The notes beneath the pieces were generated by a model. The model searched no databases. It had not been told where the DNA came from and saw only the letters and a program-made list of their open reading frames with translations. From assembly GCF_000955955.1 (NCBI RefSeq), contig NZ_JYJG01000040.1, positions 1 to 64,000 of the forward strand: a stretch of 64,000 bases of DNA. Reading direction: 5' to 3'. Numbering within the stretch: the first letter of the stretch is position 1; every line of letters starts with the position of its first letter. Both the position numbers and the translations under genes were made by a program. This document shows, one piece after another, positions 7,688 through 19,429 of this stretch. This DNA comes from Lentzea aerocolonigenes. Its GTDB lineage: Bacteria; Actinomycetota; Actinomycetes; Mycobacteriales; Pseudonocardiaceae.

Positions 7688-10012
7688 CTACTTGGCCGCG
7701 TCGAGAACCGCCCGTTCGATCCGCTTCCGATCCAGGTCCGTCGCCGTGATGCTGAACGAGTCCACGACCGTCGCCCCCAGCGTGGACACACGCGCCCACT
7801 GCACGTCGACCCCGCACTGCTCCAACGCCCCGGCAACGCGGTGCAGCAACCCGATCCGGTCGGCCGCACGCAGCTCCAGCACCACCGCGCCGGTCGCCTC
7901 GTCGTCGAACCACAGCACCTTCGCGGGCGGCGGGTCGAGCGGCGGGCCGCCGTAGTCGCGTTCCTTCGCGGCGAGCTTGTCGGCCAACGGCAACGAGCCC
8001 TCGATCGCCCGCGCCAGCTGTTCGCGCAGCAGCGAGGCGTCCGGCAGCGAGCCGAACCGCGGCGACACCGTGAACGCGTCCACCGTCGCGCCACCGTGCG
8101 AGCGCAACGTCGCCGCGTGCACCTCCAGCGAGTTCAACGCCAGCACTCCCGCGGCCTTGGACAGCATGCCCGGCCGGTCCGGGGCGAGCACCGTCACGAC
8201 CGCAGCGTGGTCCTGCTTCTCCAGCAGCACGTCCGGTTTCCCCGACGCCGCAACACGTTCCGCCATCGCCACGTGCGCAGGGTCGAGCGGTTCCGGTTTG
8301 GGCAACGCCTCCCCGGCCATCGCCTTGCGGCAGCGCGCGACCAGATCGGCCATCAACGCGGCCTTCCAGTCCGTCCACACACCCGGCCCGGTGGCGATGG
8401 AGTCCGACTCGGCCAGCGCGTACAGCAGTTCCAGCAGAACCGCGTCGCCACCGAGCGTCTCCACAACGCGGTGCACGGTCGCCTCGTCCTCGACGTCACG
8501 CCGTGTCGCGGTGTGCGGCAACAGAAGATGGTGCCGGACCATCGCGGACAACGTCTCCACGTCCTGCGGCCACAACCCGATCCGCTCACCGATCTGGGTC
8601 GCCAGAGCAGCGCCCACTTCGGAGTGGTCCTGCTGCCGTCCCTTGCCGATGTCGTGGATCAACGCACCGAGCAGCAACAGGTCGGGCCGCGCCACCGTGG
8701 TCACCAGCCGAGCCGCGTGCGCGACGGTCTGGACGAGATGCCGGTCGACCGTCCACATGTGCGCGGCGTCGCGCGGCGGCAGATCCCGGACAGCGCCCCA
8801 CTCGGGGAACAACCGGCCCCACAGACCCGTGCGGTCCAACGCTTCCACGACGTCGACGAGCCCGCTGCCGCTGCCGAGCAACGCCAGCAGCTCCTCGCGG
8901 GCCTCGCGCGGCCACGGCTGCCGCAGCTCCGGCGCCGAGTCAGCGAGCCGCGTCAACGTTCCAGAGGCGATCGGGTGCTTCGAGCGCGCCGCCGCCGTGG
9001 CCACGCGCAACAACAACGCGGGATCACGGCTGGGAATCGCGTCACGGGCCAAAGACACCTCGGACCCGTGCAGCACAACGCCTTCGTCCAACGGCCGGCG
9101 CGGCGGCTGTCCACGCAGGAACGCCCCGAGCCCGCGTTTGGGCGCGGCAGCCCGAGCCGCCCGCGTCGCCACGTCGAACGCGTAGACGACCGTCCGTGCG
9201 GCAGAGGAAAGCGAACGGGCCAACGCAAACCGGTCGGTCAGACCGAGAGCGGCGGCCACCTCGTCACCGTCCTGCGCCCGCAGCACGTCACGAGGCTTGC
9301 GCGCGACACGGCGAAGTTCGGTGCGCACGTCCAGCAACAGCTTGCGCGCCTCGCCGACGTCAGCCGAAGGCCGATCCACGAGCTGCGCCAGCGAAAGCGC
9401 GTCCAGAATGGTCAGGTCGCGCAACCCGCCGCGCCCGTGCTTCAGGTCGGGTTCGACGCGATGGGCGATCTCGCCGCTGCGGGCCCAGCGCTTCTGCGAC
9501 GACTCGGCGATCTCGTCCAGCCGGTTCCGGACGTTGCCGCGCCACGCCTGCTTCGCACCGTCCGCGAGCTTGACCGTGACCTCGGGGTCACCCGCGATGT
9601 GCCGGATGTCCAGCAGTCCCAGCGCGGTCCGCAGATCACCGGCGGCGACCCGGAGAGCCTCACCGACCGTGCGAACCGAGTGGTCGAGCCCGATGCCGGA
9701 GTTCCACAGCGGGTACCAGAGCTTCTCGGCGACCTCGTCGATGTTCTTGACGCCGTTGTGCACCAGCACCAGGTCGAGGTCGGAGTAGGGCACGAGCTCG
9801 CGCCGCCCCAGCCCACCGACCGCCACGAGCGCGATACCCGTTCCGGATATCCCCGCTCCCCCCGCGTGTTTGGTCAACCAGAACTCGTGCAGGTCCACGA
9901 GTGCTTCGCGCAGAGGTTCGGCGGCCAAGCGACGACGACCTGGCACGAGCAGCCTTTCGCGTGCTCGCACCAGGTCGTCAGCCGTGACGACGGCCGTTTC
10001 GTTGTTCTCCAC
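7688..10012 (-). CDS. glnD: [Protein-PII] uridylyltransferase/uridylyl-removing enzyme GlnD
   Basis: The 774-residue nitrogen-status sensor modifies PII at Tyr51. In actinobacteria the modification is usually adenylylation (established for the group, not visible here). The nucleotidyltransferase domain shows GGLGRRELVPYSDLDLVLVH. The HD phosphohydrolase domain shows LGALIHDIGKG. Two C-terminal ACT domains begin near VTVLAPDRPGMLSKAAG and LELRAADRIGLLHRVAG. The start is put at GTG 10012, with GGGGAG about 9 nt upstream; a TTG at 10027 would add five residues. It is the third gene of amtB-glnB-glnD. Confidence 0.96.
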   Translation of the reverse strand: MENNETAVVTADDLVRARERLLVPGRRRLAAEPLREALVDLHEFWLTKHAGGAGISGTGIALVAVGGLGRRELVPYSDLDLVLVHNGVKNIDEVAEKLWYPLWNSGIGLDHSVRTVGEALRVAAGDLRTALGLLDIRHIAGDPEVTVKLADGAKQAWRGNVRNRLDEIAESSQKRWARSGEIAHRVEPDLKHGRGGLRDLTILDALSLAQLVDRPSADVGEARKLLLDVRTELRRVARKPRDVLRAQDGDEVAAALGLTDRFALARSLSSAARTVVYAFDVATRAARAAAPKRGLGAFLRGQPPRRPLDEGVVLHGSEVSLARDAIPSRDPALLLRVATAAARSKHPIASGTLTRLADSAPELRQPWPREAREELLALLGSGSGLVDVVEALDRTGLWGRLFPEWGAVRDLPPRDAAHMWTVDRHLVQTVAHAARLVTTVARPDLLLLGALIHDIGKGRQQDHSEVGAALATQIGERIGLWPQDVETLSAMVRHHLLLPHTATRRDVEDEATVHRVVETLGGDAVLLELLYALAESDSIATGPGVWTDWKAALMADLVARCRKAMAGEALPKPEPLDPAHVAMAERVAASGKPDVLLEKQDHAAVVTVLAPDRPGMLSKAAGVLALNSLEVHAATLRSHGGATVDAFTVSPRFGSLPDASLLREQLARAIEGSLPLADKLAAKERDYGGPPLDPPPAKVLWFDDEATGAVVLELRAADRIGLLHRVAGALEQCGVDVQWARVSTLGATVVDSFSITATDLDRKRIERAVLDAAK

Positions 10013-10033
10013 GGGCCGTCTCCCCAAAACTAG

Positions 10034-11706
<1,673 letters not shown>

Positions 11707-11752
11707 TTGGACCTCCACTGCACGTCGGTTGCAGGGAGCATCGGGACGTCCT

Positions 11753-11833
11753 GTTTCACGCGCTTACGTGGAACGTTTCGCGGAGGTGAACTGTCGGGCG
11801 CACCTTGTTACGTCCGCGTTTCGCGGGGTTCAC
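11753..11833 (-). promoter_or_regulatory. Two GlnR-type box arrays upstream of amtB
   Basis: Read on the minus strand, 11790-11753 gives TTCAC, GAAAC, CGTAA and GAAAC, each separated by exactly 6 nt. That is the spacing of the actinobacterial GlnR operator (GTnAC-n6-GAAAC repeated). A second array at 11833-11807 gives GTGAA, GAAAC and GTAAC with the same 6-nt spacing. The arrays lie about 45-130 nt upstream of the amtB start, as expected for an activator. Confidence 0.75.
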
Positions 11834-11911
11834 GGTCTCGATTCAGCCACCTCACGGCCGCGAACCGGTGACGAGGAGTAACCCGAAACCTCACTCTTCC
11901 GGGTCACAGGA

Positions 11912-11943
11912 CTGTGCCCCCGGTGCGCGCACCGAGGGCACAG
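11912..11943 (-). terminator. Hairpin terminator after the alpha/beta-hydrolase gene
   Basis: A near-perfect stem of 15 positions with one mismatch (CTGTGCCC-C-CGGTGC against GCACCG-A-GGGCACAG) closes on a 2-nt core. It starts 18 nt past the stop codon of the hydrolase gene. No U-tract follows, as is common for actinobacterial terminators. Confidence 0.65.
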
Positions 11944-11961
11944 TTCACGACACTTCCGGGC

Positions 11962-13473
11962 CTAGAACGGTCCGGCGATCTGCGGCCTGGCCGACTGGAT
12001 CGACGTCTGCGGCGCGGGCTCGACCGCCGCACACGACGTGCCGCTGCGCGGCAGCTTCAGCGACACCAGATACTCGTTGTTGATCTTCAGTGTGCACTCG
12101 CTGCGGTCGTACACGCCGTGGCCCCAGCCTTCGTAGGTCACGAAGACGGTGGTGTCACGGGACTGCCGGTGCGCGTTGACCGCCCACTCGTAGACCGTCG
12201 CCGGGTCGTACCTGGAGTTGGTCATCAGGATCTTCGGCGCACCCTTGATCTTCAGCGGCCGCTGCGGGTTCGTGGCCTTCGGGAACCCGACGCAACCCAT
12301 CATCGCGCCGTGGCCGATCGACGAGCCGAGGCTGTCCGGCGCGACGCGGTTCTCCATGGCGTTGAGCGCCTGGTACTCGCCCCACGAGCTGACGCGCAGG
12401 TTGTAGTCGTTGCAGAAGATGCCCGCGAACGGGTTCTCGAACGTCTCGCCCTCAGCGAACTTCGCAGCCGCCGGCGCACCGGAGACGAGCGTCGCGATGT
12501 AGTCCGCGAACGGTTTGAAGGCCGGGCCGTAGCCCATGCCGACGATGCCCCCACCGAGGTTCTCAGGGGTGATCACGCGGCCGTTCTGGTCCTTCAGCTC
12601 ACCGCGGGCGGCCTTGGCCAGCAGGTCCTTCCAGATCTTGCGGAGGTCCTTGCCGTAGAACGGCGACGACGGCGTGCGGTCGCTCCACTTGACCCACTCG
12701 TTGAACATGTCCTGCGCGCCACGCGCCTCGGTCTCGAGGAACTTCCACGTGCCGAGGCTGTGGTCCATGTTCGAGTCGATGATCATCGCGCGGATGTTCT
12801 TGCCGTACTGCGCCGCGTAGTGCTGGCCCATGATCGTGCCGTACGAGACGCCGTAGTAGTTGATCTTCTTCTCGCCGAGCGCACGGCGGATCGAGTCGAT
12901 GTCGTTCGCGACGTCGTAGGTCGACGCGTGGTCGAAGATCGCGCCGGAGACCTTGCGGCAGTCCTCGCGGAGCTCCTTGTTGAACGCGACCAGCTTGTCG
13001 AACTCGTCCTTGGTCTTCGGGTAGTTGGACGGCTGGCGCTGCAGGACGTCGCCCGAGCACTTGATCGGCTGCGACCGCGCCACGCCACGCGGGTCGAACC
13101 CGATGACGTCGAACTTGTCGACGATCTCCTTGCTGAAGTAGCGGTCGGCACCGAACGAGAAGTCGACGCCGGAACCACCAGGGCCACCGGGGTTGATGAC
13201 CATCGAGCCGATCTTGTTCGCCTGGTCGTTCGCCTTTCTGCGCGACACGGCCAGCTTGAACTTCTCCCCGTTCGGCTTGGCGTAGTCGATCGGCAGCTCC
13301 AGGAAGCCGCAGTCGACCGTCGGCACTTCCTCACACGGCTTCCAGTCGATCGCGCCGACCTTGAACTCCGGCTGCTGCTGCGTCTCCGGAGCCGCGACCG
13401 CGAGCGAAGAACTTCCCACTACCAGTGCAGAACTCGCGAGCGCGACACCCAGGACGCGCATCATCGGTTGCAT
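11962..13473 (-). CDS. Secreted alpha/beta-hydrolase, tripeptidyl-aminopeptidase-like
   Basis: The 503-residue exoenzyme has a Sec signal peptide (MRVLGVALASSALVVGSSSL up to AVAAP). The oxyanion-hole segment is NPGGPGGSG, the nucleophile elbow is GVSYGT near residue 208, the Asp lies in NSRYDPAT and the His in GWGHGVYD. The C-terminal TAP-like domain is typical of Streptomyces SlpD/SlpE and Tap proteases, which trim short peptides from secreted proteins. The start ATG at 13473 has a strong GGGAGGAAA site. It is a single gene between the amtB promoter region and the allantoicase gene, with its own terminator. Confidence 0.88.
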   Translation of the reverse strand: MQPMMRVLGVALASSALVVGSSSLAVAAPETQQQPEFKVGAIDWKPCEEVPTVDCGFLELPIDYAKPNGEKFKLAVSRRKANDQANKIGSMVINPGGPGGSGVDFSFGADRYFSKEIVDKFDVIGFDPRGVARSQPIKCSGDVLQRQPSNYPKTKDEFDKLVAFNKELREDCRKVSGAIFDHASTYDVANDIDSIRRALGEKKINYYGVSYGTIMGQHYAAQYGKNIRAMIIDSNMDHSLGTWKFLETEARGAQDMFNEWVKWSDRTPSSPFYGKDLRKIWKDLLAKAARGELKDQNGRVITPENLGGGIVGMGYGPAFKPFADYIATLVSGAPAAAKFAEGETFENPFAGIFCNDYNLRVSSWGEYQALNAMENRVAPDSLGSSIGHGAMMGCVGFPKATNPQRPLKIKGAPKILMTNSRYDPATVYEWAVNAHRQSRDTTVFVTYEGWGHGVYDRSECTLKINNEYLVSLKLPRSGTSCAAVEPAPQTSIQSARPQIAGPF

Positions 13474-13588
13474 GGATTTCCTCCCTAGATCCCCAAGCAC
13501 TGCGGGAGGAAACGCTTCCACCGGTCGTGTGACGTGAACAACCAACCGAGGTAGGGAGAAATATCAGACCGTAGTCGGACAACCACCG

Positions 13589-14581
13589 TCAGCTACTACT
13601 TTTGGTCCACAACGATCGTAGGTGTGCTGCCCCATCGGCCGTAGGGGTACCTAGTACTCGCAGCCGGGCCATGCCGCCGTCGGGGTAGATGTCGAGCCGG
13701 ACGTGCGTCGCCTCGACGGAGTCCACGACGAACCGGTGCCGCGTGTCGGGCTGCAGCCGGGTGCGCGGCAGGACGTCGAACCAGGCGTCCGGGTCCGTGC
13801 GCTCGTCGCAGCCGCTGACCGACGCCCAGCCCGGCGCGTTGCCCTTGAAGTGGCTGGTGTCGAGCTCGACCAGTTGCACCACACCGGGCGCGGCGAGTTT
13901 CACGGACACCCAGTCGTTGCCGTCGTCCCTGCGTCGTGCGGTCTCCCAGCCCTCGCCCATGACCGTGGCCTGACCAGGGGCGATGAGGTTGTTGGGCGAG
14001 CTGTAGAACATGTTGCTGCAGCCCGTGACGACGGCGCCGTTCTCCAGCGCGGCCAGGTCGATGCCGGGGACGAGCAGCCGCGGGTCGGCGACCGGCTCGC
14101 CGTGCACCCGCAGCCGGGCGACGCCGCCGTCCGGGTCGATGGTGAGCCGGACGTGCGTGACGCGGCGACCTTCGGCGACGTCGAAGTGGTGCTTCTCGTC
14201 GCCCTTCAACGCCGATCGCTCGACCAGCGGGAACCACTCGGTGATCTCGTCCGCGGTCGGATAGCCCTCGGCCTGCGCGCCCTCGACCCAGCAGAACGGC
14301 GGGTAGTTGCCCTTGAAGAACGCCGTGTCGACGACGATGCCGCGCACCACACCGGGCATGCCGAGGCGGATCACGGCTTGGTCGACACCCGCCTCACGAC
14401 GGCGGCGAGTCTCCCAGCCGTCGTAGATCTGTCCTTTGTGGCCGAAGGTGTAGGTCTGGTAGACCGGCTCGGCGGGCTTGATCAGGTTCTCCCGCTCGGC
14501 GAACAGTTCGTCGTTCGCCCACACCACACCACCCCCGACCGCGCGCGAAGCGAGATCAGGGAGCCGGGTCCACTCGGTCAT
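13589..14581 (-). CDS. alc: Allantoicase
   Basis: The 330-residue enzyme hydrolyses allantoate to ureidoglycolate and urea. It is built of two homologous halves, seen in the repeated signatures [14 protein letters not shown] / [25 protein letters not shown] / [11 protein letters not shown] and [20 protein letters not shown] / [23 protein letters not shown] 14581 has AGGAG just upstream and overlaps the allB stop (ATGA). It is the last gene of the hyi-glxR-gcl-kinase-allB-alc operon. The next step, ureidoglycolate to glyoxylate, has no candidate gene in the window. Confidence 0.95.
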   Translation of the reverse strand: MTEWTRLPDLASRAVGGGVVWANDELFAERENLIKPAEPVYQTYTFGHKGQIYDGWETRRRREAGVDQAVIRLGMPGVVRGIVVDTAFFKGNYPPFCWVEGAQAEGYPTADEITEWFPLVERSALKGDEKHHFDVAEGRRVTHVRLTIDPDGGVARLRVHGEPVADPRLLVPGIDLAALENGAVVTGCSNMFYSSPNNLIAPGQATVMGEGWETARRRDDGNDWVSVKLAAPGVVQLVELDTSHFKGNAPGWASVSGCDERTDPDAWFDVLPRTRLQPDTRHRFVVDSVEATHVRLDIYPDGGMARLRVLGTPTADGAAHLRSLWTKSSS

Positions 14582-15867
14582 GCTTCTCCTCTGCGTAGCA
14601 ACTTGCCGTGCGTTGTACTGATTTCCTTGCCGCGCAACCACGTCTGCCTCACGACGCCGTGCAGTTCCCTGCCGTGATAGGGCGTCACGGGGTTGCGGTG
14701 GTGGAGTGCGTTCTTGTCCACCACGAACTTCTGATCCGGCGCGAACACCACGAGGTCCGCGTCCTTGCCGACCTCGATCGCGCCCTTGCTCTCCAACCCG
14801 ACCTGGCGGGCCGGGTGCGTCGCCATCCAGCGGACGACGTCGGTGAGGTGGAAGCCGCGCGAGCGCGCCCCAGTCCACACCGCGGGCAGGCCGAGCTGCA
14901 GTGACGCGATGCCGCCCCAGGCCGTGGCGAAGTCGCCTGCCTTGAGTTCGACCGTGCTCGGCGAGTGGTCGCTCACGACCAGCTCGATCACACCCTCGCG
15001 CAGTCCCTGCCACAGCGCCTCGCGGTTCTCCGCCTCACGGATCGGCGGGCAGCACTTGAACTCCGTCTGCCCGTCGTGGATCTCCTCGGCGGTGAACGTG
15101 AGGTAGTGCGGGCAGGTCTCGGCGGTCACCGGCAACCGGTCGCGATGCGCTCCCTCGATGATGTGCAGCGCGTCCGACGACGACAGGTGCAGGATGTGCG
15201 TCCGCGCGCCCGTCTTGCGGGTCAGCTCCACGACGTCTGCGATGGCCCGGTTCTCCGCCTCGCGCGGTCGTGACGCCAGGAACCCCGGGTAGTCCGGTTC
15301 CGACTCACGAACCGTGTGCGCGTCCTCGGCGTGCACGATCGTCAGCGCGTCGAGGGTCGCCAACTCTCGTAGTGCCGCTTCGAGCTCGGCCTTGGTGACC
15401 GCCGGGAACTCGTCCACGCCCGAGTGCAGCAGGAAGCACTTGAAGCCGAACACGCCGGCCTCGTGCAACGGCTTCAGGTCCGCCAGGTTGCCGGGGATGA
15501 TCCCGCCCCAGAACCCGACGTCCACCGAGACGTTCGCGGCCGCCTTGCGCTTGATCTCCAAAGCCGCGACTTCGACCGTCGGCGGGATGCTGTTCAACGG
15601 CATGTCGATGATCGTCGTGACGCCACCGGCAGCGGCCGCGCGAGTCGCGGTCTCGAAGCCCTCCCACTCGGTACGGCCCGGGTCGTTGACGTGCACGTGC
15701 GTGTCGACCAGGCCGGGCAGCAGCACCTCGTCGTCCGCGAGGTGCACGACGTTCGGCGACTCGATGAAGGGCTCGACGGCGACGATCCTGCCGTCGACCA
15801 CACCGACGTCAGCCGCGATCTCGCCCTGCGGGGTGATGACCCTGCGGGCGCGGAAGACCAGGTCCAT
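14578..15867 (-). CDS. allB: Allantoinase
   Basis: The 429-residue dihydropyrimidinase-type amidohydrolase opens allantoin to allantoate. The binuclear metal site is complete: HVHVND near residue 60, the carbamylated Lys in FKCFLLHSG, His in VHAEDAHT and ILHLSSSD, and the Asp in [11 protein letters not shown] 15867 has GAGGG upstream and begins 5 nt after the glycerate-kinase stop. Length and motifs match AllB rather than hydantoinase because of the HSG/CCPP segments, though substrate preference cannot be proven from sequence. The operon context with allantoicase supports the call. Confidence 0.95.
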   Translation of the reverse strand: MDLVFRARRVITPQGEIAADVGVVDGRIVAVEPFIESPNVVHLADDEVLLPGLVDTHVHVNDPGRTEWEGFETATRAAAAGGVTTIIDMPLNSIPPTVEVAALEIKRKAAANVSVDVGFWGGIIPGNLADLKPLHEAGVFGFKCFLLHSGVDEFPAVTKAELEAALRELATLDALTIVHAEDAHTVRESEPDYPGFLASRPREAENRAIADVVELTRKTGARTHILHLSSSDALHIIEGAHRDRLPVTAETCPHYLTFTAEEIHDGQTEFKCCPPIREAENREALWQGLREGVIELVVSDHSPSTVELKAGDFATAWGGIASLQLGLPAVWTGARSRGFHLTDVVRWMATHPARQVGLESKGAIEVGKDADLVVFAPDQKFVVDKNALHHRNPVTPYHGRELHGVVRQTWLRGKEISTTHGKLLRRGEA

Positions 15868-15872
15868 GTCCC

Positions 15873-16871
15873 TCACTCTGACACCCAGTCGCGGGCGATG
15901 CGACCGCCGAGAACGCCGAGAAGCGAATCTGCCTGGGCCATGCACCGCGTCACGTCGGGCTCGATGTCGAGCAACGCGTAGGCGGCCTTGAGCCCCAGCT
16001 CACCCGGCGCGACCGAGCACTGGCCGGCGACCGCGACCACCGGCACGTCACCCGAGGCCCTGACCACGCCATAAGGCGCTTTGCCGTGCCGGGTCTGCGC
16101 GTCCAGTGATCCTTCGCCTGTGACCACCAGACGCGCGTCCCGGACGGCCTCTTCGAAGCCGGCCAGTTCCAGCACCACCTCGATGCCCGGCCGGAGCCGC
16201 GCGCCGAGCACGGCCAGTGCGGCGAACCCGATTCCGCCCGCCGCACCCGCACCGGGCCGTGCTGCGTGCTCCGGCCCTACCCGTTGCGCGAAAGCCTCAA
16301 GCCGGGCTTCGAGGATCTCGACCTGTTCGGGTGAAGCACCCTTCTGCGGCCCGTAGACCGCAGCCGCGCCCGTAGGACCCAGGAGCGGGTTGTCCACGTC
16401 CGAAGCGAGCACGAGGTCGACGCCGGAGAACGACGCCTTGGCCAGCGCCTCCAGCATCCCCGCGCCGCCGTCCGTGCACGCGCTGCCGCCCAGCCCGAGC
16501 ACGATCGTCGTGCAGCCGACGTCCAGCGCGGCCTTCAGCAGCTCGCCGACCCCGTAGCTGGTGGCGTCGAGCGGCGCGGGCTGGTCCAGCAACGTCAGCC
16601 CGGCCGCCGCGGCCACCTCGACCACGGCGGTGGTGCCCTTGACGGCGAAGGACGCGGGCACCGGCTTGCCGACCGGCCCGGTGACCCAGCGCCCGACCTT
16701 CAGGAACCCGGCGGCGACGGCGGCGTCGACGGTGCCGTCGCCGCCGTCCGCCACCGGGAGGCAGCGCACGTCCACGTCCGGGGCCGCCTCCCGCAGGCCG
16801 CGCGCGACAGCGGCAGCGACCTGCGGGGCGGTGAGCGAACCCTTGAACTTGTCCGGCGCGACGACGATCAC
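15873..16871 (-). CDS. Glycerate kinase (GarK/GlxK family)
   Basis: The 332-residue type-2 glycerate kinase makes 2-phosphoglycerate from glycerate at the end of the glyoxylate-to-glycerate route. The N terminus [11 protein letters not shown], the glycine-rich [14 protein letters not shown] segment and [12 protein letters not shown] are the family signatures. GTG 16871 overlaps the gcl stop (GTGA). In the operon it follows gcl and glxR directly, which completes the path from glyoxylate to central metabolism. Confidence 0.94.
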   Translation of the reverse strand: MIVVAPDKFKGSLTAPQVAAAVARGLREAAPDVDVRCLPVADGGDGTVDAAVAAGFLKVGRWVTGPVGKPVPASFAVKGTTAVVEVAAAAGLTLLDQPAPLDATSYGVGELLKAALDVGCTTIVLGLGGSACTDGGAGMLEALAKASFSGVDLVLASDVDNPLLGPTGAAAVYGPQKGASPEQVEILEARLEAFAQRVGPEHAARPGAGAAGGIGFAALAVLGARLRPGIEVVLELAGFEEAVRDARLVVTGEGSLDAQTRHGKAPYGVVRASGDVPVVAVAGQCSVAPGELGLKAAYALLDIEPDVTRCMAQADSLLGVLGGRIARDWVSE

Positions 16872-18568
16872 GGCAGCGGCTCGAACTCACGCATGGCAGC
16901 GATGGACGTGCCGTTCGCGGTGTTGCCCTCGCGCTCGATCATGATCTCGACGAGCACCGGCCGTTGCGTGCGATCCGCTTCTTTGCGTGCCCACTCCAGG
17001 GACGAGCGGATCTCGGAAGGATCGGCCACCCGGATGCCCGAACAGCCGTAGGCCTCCATGATCTTGACGTTGTCCGAGCCGGTGGTGTCGTAGTGGATGT
17101 CGACCTCGTACTTCATGTCGTAGCCACCGTGGTCCTCCGCCATCCGGATCAGGCCGAGGTACTCGTTGTTCAGCATGATCAGCACGAACGGCACGTCGTA
17201 CTGGGCGCCGACCGCGAGCTCCTCCACCAGGAACTGGAACGAGTAGTCGCCGACGATGCCGACGACCTCCGCGTCCGGTCGCGCCTTCTTCACGCCGATC
17301 GCCGCCGGGATCTCCCAGCCGAGCGGTCCGGCCTGGCCGCAGACCTGGTAGTGGCGCGGCTGGTGCGCCTTCTGGTGCTGGCCGGACCAGATCTGGTAGA
17401 GCCCGATGGCCGTGACGAAGTAGGTGTCCGGGCCGTAGAAGTCGTTGATCTCCTTGAACACCCGCGGCGCCTTGACCGGCACGGTGTCGAAGTCCTCGCG
17501 GCGCAGCAGGGTTCGCTTGAGCTCGGCGCAGCGGTCGACCCACTCGCCGGCCGCGCGCGGTCCCCTCGAACGCGCTTTCTCCAGCAATGCCTGGAGGAAC
17601 AGCTTGGTGTCCGCGACAACGCCGAGGTCCGGCCCGAACACCTTGCCGATCTGGGTCGGCTCGACGTCGACGTGGATGAACTTCCGGTCGCCGCGGTAGG
17701 TCGCGAGATCTCCGGTGTGGCGGTCGCCGAACCGTGCGCCCAAAGCGAGAACCAGATCCGACTCCAGGAACGACGCGTTGCCGTAGCGCTGCGAGGTCTG
17801 GATACCGGTCATGCCCGCGTAGAGCGGGTGGTCCTCGTCGATCGCGCCCTTGCCCATCAACGTGGCCTGGACCGGGATCTGCAGGAACTCAGCCAGGTCC
17901 AGCAACTCGGCGGACGCCTCGCCGAGGATGACACCGCCACCCGCGAGCAGCAGTGGGCGTTCGGCGGCCAGCAGCATCTCCAGCGCCCGTTCCACGCGTG
18001 CGTCGGAAGGCACGCTTTTCGGGACGGGCAACGGCTCGTCGATCGACGAGTCCCACTCGATCTCCTGCTTCTGCACGTCGATCGGCAGGTCGATCAGGAC
18101 CGGGCCCGGACGACCCGAGCGGGCGATCCGGAACGCCTCGCGGAAGATCCACGGCATCTGCGCGGCTTCCTTGACCTGCACCGCCCACTTCGTGACGGGC
18201 GCGGCGATCGAGACGATGTCGACGGCCTGGAACGCCTCCTGGTGCAGCTTCGACACCGCGGCCTGGCCCGTGATGCACAGGATCGGCACGGAGTCGGCCT
18301 GCGCGGTGTACAGGCCGGTGATCATGTTCGTGCCGGCCGGACCCGAGGTGCCGATCGCGACACCGACGTTGCCGGTCGTGCGCGACCAGCCGTCGGCCAT
18401 GTGCGTCGCGCCTTCCTCGTGCCGCACGATGAGGTGCTCGATCGAACCGTCCTGCTCCATCGCCTTGTACAGCGGCAGGATCGCGGCGCCGGGGCAGCCG
18501 AACACGGTGTCGATGCCCTCGGACTTGAGGACCTCGACGACCGCTTGCATGACTGGGATCTTCGGCAT
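16868..18568 (-). CDS. gcl: Glyoxylate carboligase with Glu at position 51
   Basis: This 566-residue ThDP- and FAD-binding enzyme of the acetolactate-synthase family joins two glyoxylates to tartronate semialdehyde and CO2. GCPGAAILPLYKAM, GTSGPAGTNMITGLY, the FAD-domain AGGGVILGEA region and the ThDP motif GDYSFQFLVEELAVGAQ with NNEYLGLI follow the Gcl order. Aligned by count with E. coli Gcl, residue 51 is Glu (VRHEEGATH), whereas the E. coli enzyme has Val51 and is known for lacking the canonical ThDP-activating glutamate. The operon context with hyi, glxR and glycerate kinase supports the function. The start is ATG 18568. Confidence 0.95.
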   Translation of the reverse strand: MPKIPVMQAVVEVLKSEGIDTVFGCPGAAILPLYKAMEQDGSIEHLIVRHEEGATHMADGWSRTTGNVGVAIGTSGPAGTNMITGLYTAQADSVPILCITGQAAVSKLHQEAFQAVDIVSIAAPVTKWAVQVKEAAQMPWIFREAFRIARSGRPGPVLIDLPIDVQKQEIEWDSSIDEPLPVPKSVPSDARVERALEMLLAAERPLLLAGGGVILGEASAELLDLAEFLQIPVQATLMGKGAIDEDHPLYAGMTGIQTSQRYGNASFLESDLVLALGARFGDRHTGDLATYRGDRKFIHVDVEPTQIGKVFGPDLGVVADTKLFLQALLEKARSRGPRAAGEWVDRCAELKRTLLRREDFDTVPVKAPRVFKEINDFYGPDTYFVTAIGLYQIWSGQHQKAHQPRHYQVCGQAGPLGWEIPAAIGVKKARPDAEVVGIVGDYSFQFLVEELAVGAQYDVPFVLIMLNNEYLGLIRMAEDHGGYDMKYEVDIHYDTTGSDNVKIMEAYGCSGIRVADPSEIRSSLEWARKEADRTQRPVLVEIMIEREGNTANGTSIAAMREFEPLP

Positions 18569-18571
18569 GTG

Positions 18572-19429
18572 TCAGGCCCTTCCCGCGAAGTTCTCGATGA
18601 CCTTGAGCAGCGCGGAGTGGTCGAGCGACCCGTAGCCCTGCGCGCGTGCCGCCGCGACCAGTGCGGCGATCTGGTTGGTGACCGGCAGCGCGACGTCGGC
18701 GGCGCGTGCCGCGTCCAGTGCGATGCCCATGTCCTTGTGGTGCAGGTCGATCCGGAAGCCGGGCTGGAACTCGCGCGCGATCATGGACTCGCGCTTGAGG
18801 TCGAGGATCCGGTTCGCGGCAAGACCGCCCGCGAGCACGTCCAGGCCCGCCTTCGGGTCGACGCCGGACGCCTCCAGCAGCACGATCGACTCGGCGACCA
18901 GGGCGTAGATGCCGCCGACCATCAGCTGGTTCGCGGCCTTCACGACCTGACCGGCGCCGTGCGGGCCGACGTGCACGATCGTCTTGCCCACGATCTCCAG
19001 GAACGGGCGCGCTGCCGCGAAGTCGGCCTCGTTGCCGCCGACCATGATGCTCAGCGACGCCTGGATCGCACCGGTCTGGCCGCCGGACACGGGCGCGTCG
19101 AGCACGCGGACGTTCGAAAGCTTGCGGGCGATCTCGATCGACGTGGACGGGCGGATCGTGCTCATGTCGATCAGCAACGTGCCGTCGTCGAACGTCACCT
19201 CGTCGATGACCGCCTCGACCTGCGGGTGGTTCGGCAGCATCGTGATGACGACTTCAGCGCCGCTCACGGCTTCCTGTGCTGACGACGCAGCCTTGCCGCC
19301 GTCCGCGACGAGCTTTTCCAGGGACGCCGAGCTGAGGTCGAACCCCGTCACGTCGTGCCCGGCGGCTACCAGGTGGGCCGCCATCGGGCTGCCCATGATG
19401 CCGAGTCCGATGAAACCGATGCGGGTCAT
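18572..19429 (-). CDS. glxR: 2-hydroxy-3-oxopropionate (tartronate semialdehyde) reductase
   Basis: The 285-residue beta-hydroxyacid dehydrogenase uses NAD(P)H to reduce tartronate semialdehyde to glycerate. The N-terminal Rossmann motif is GFIGLGIMGSPMA, the substrate signature is DAPVSGGQTGA, and the catalytic Lys lies in VKAANQLMVGG. The cofactor-specificity loop is FDLSSASLEK. ATG 19429 has GGAGGG upstream and overlaps the hyi stop (ATGA). It lies immediately before gcl. Confidence 0.95.
   Translation of the reverse strand: MTRIGFIGLGIMGSPMAAHLVAAGHDVTGFDLSSASLEKLVADGGKAASSAQEAVSGAEVVITMLPNHPQVEAVIDEVTFDDGTLLIDMSTIRPSTSIEIARKLSNVRVLDAPVSGGQTGAIQASLSIMVGGNEADFAAARPFLEIVGKTIVHVGPHGAGQVVKAANQLMVGGIYALVAESIVLLEASGVDPKAGLDVLAGGLAANRILDLKRESMIAREFQPGFRIDLHHKDMGIALDAARAADVALPVTNQIAALVAAARAQGYGSLDHSALLKVIENFAGRA

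Noticed and set aside
7505..10033. 842-codon open frame on the + strand opposite glnD
   Set aside because: Its translation is Arg/His/Gln/Pro-rich without motifs. It mirrors the GC-rich third positions of glnD, which has all family motifs.
16964..19282. 772-codon open frame on the + strand opposite gcl and glxR
   Set aside because: It runs across two well-supported genes and their junction, and no domain is recognisable.
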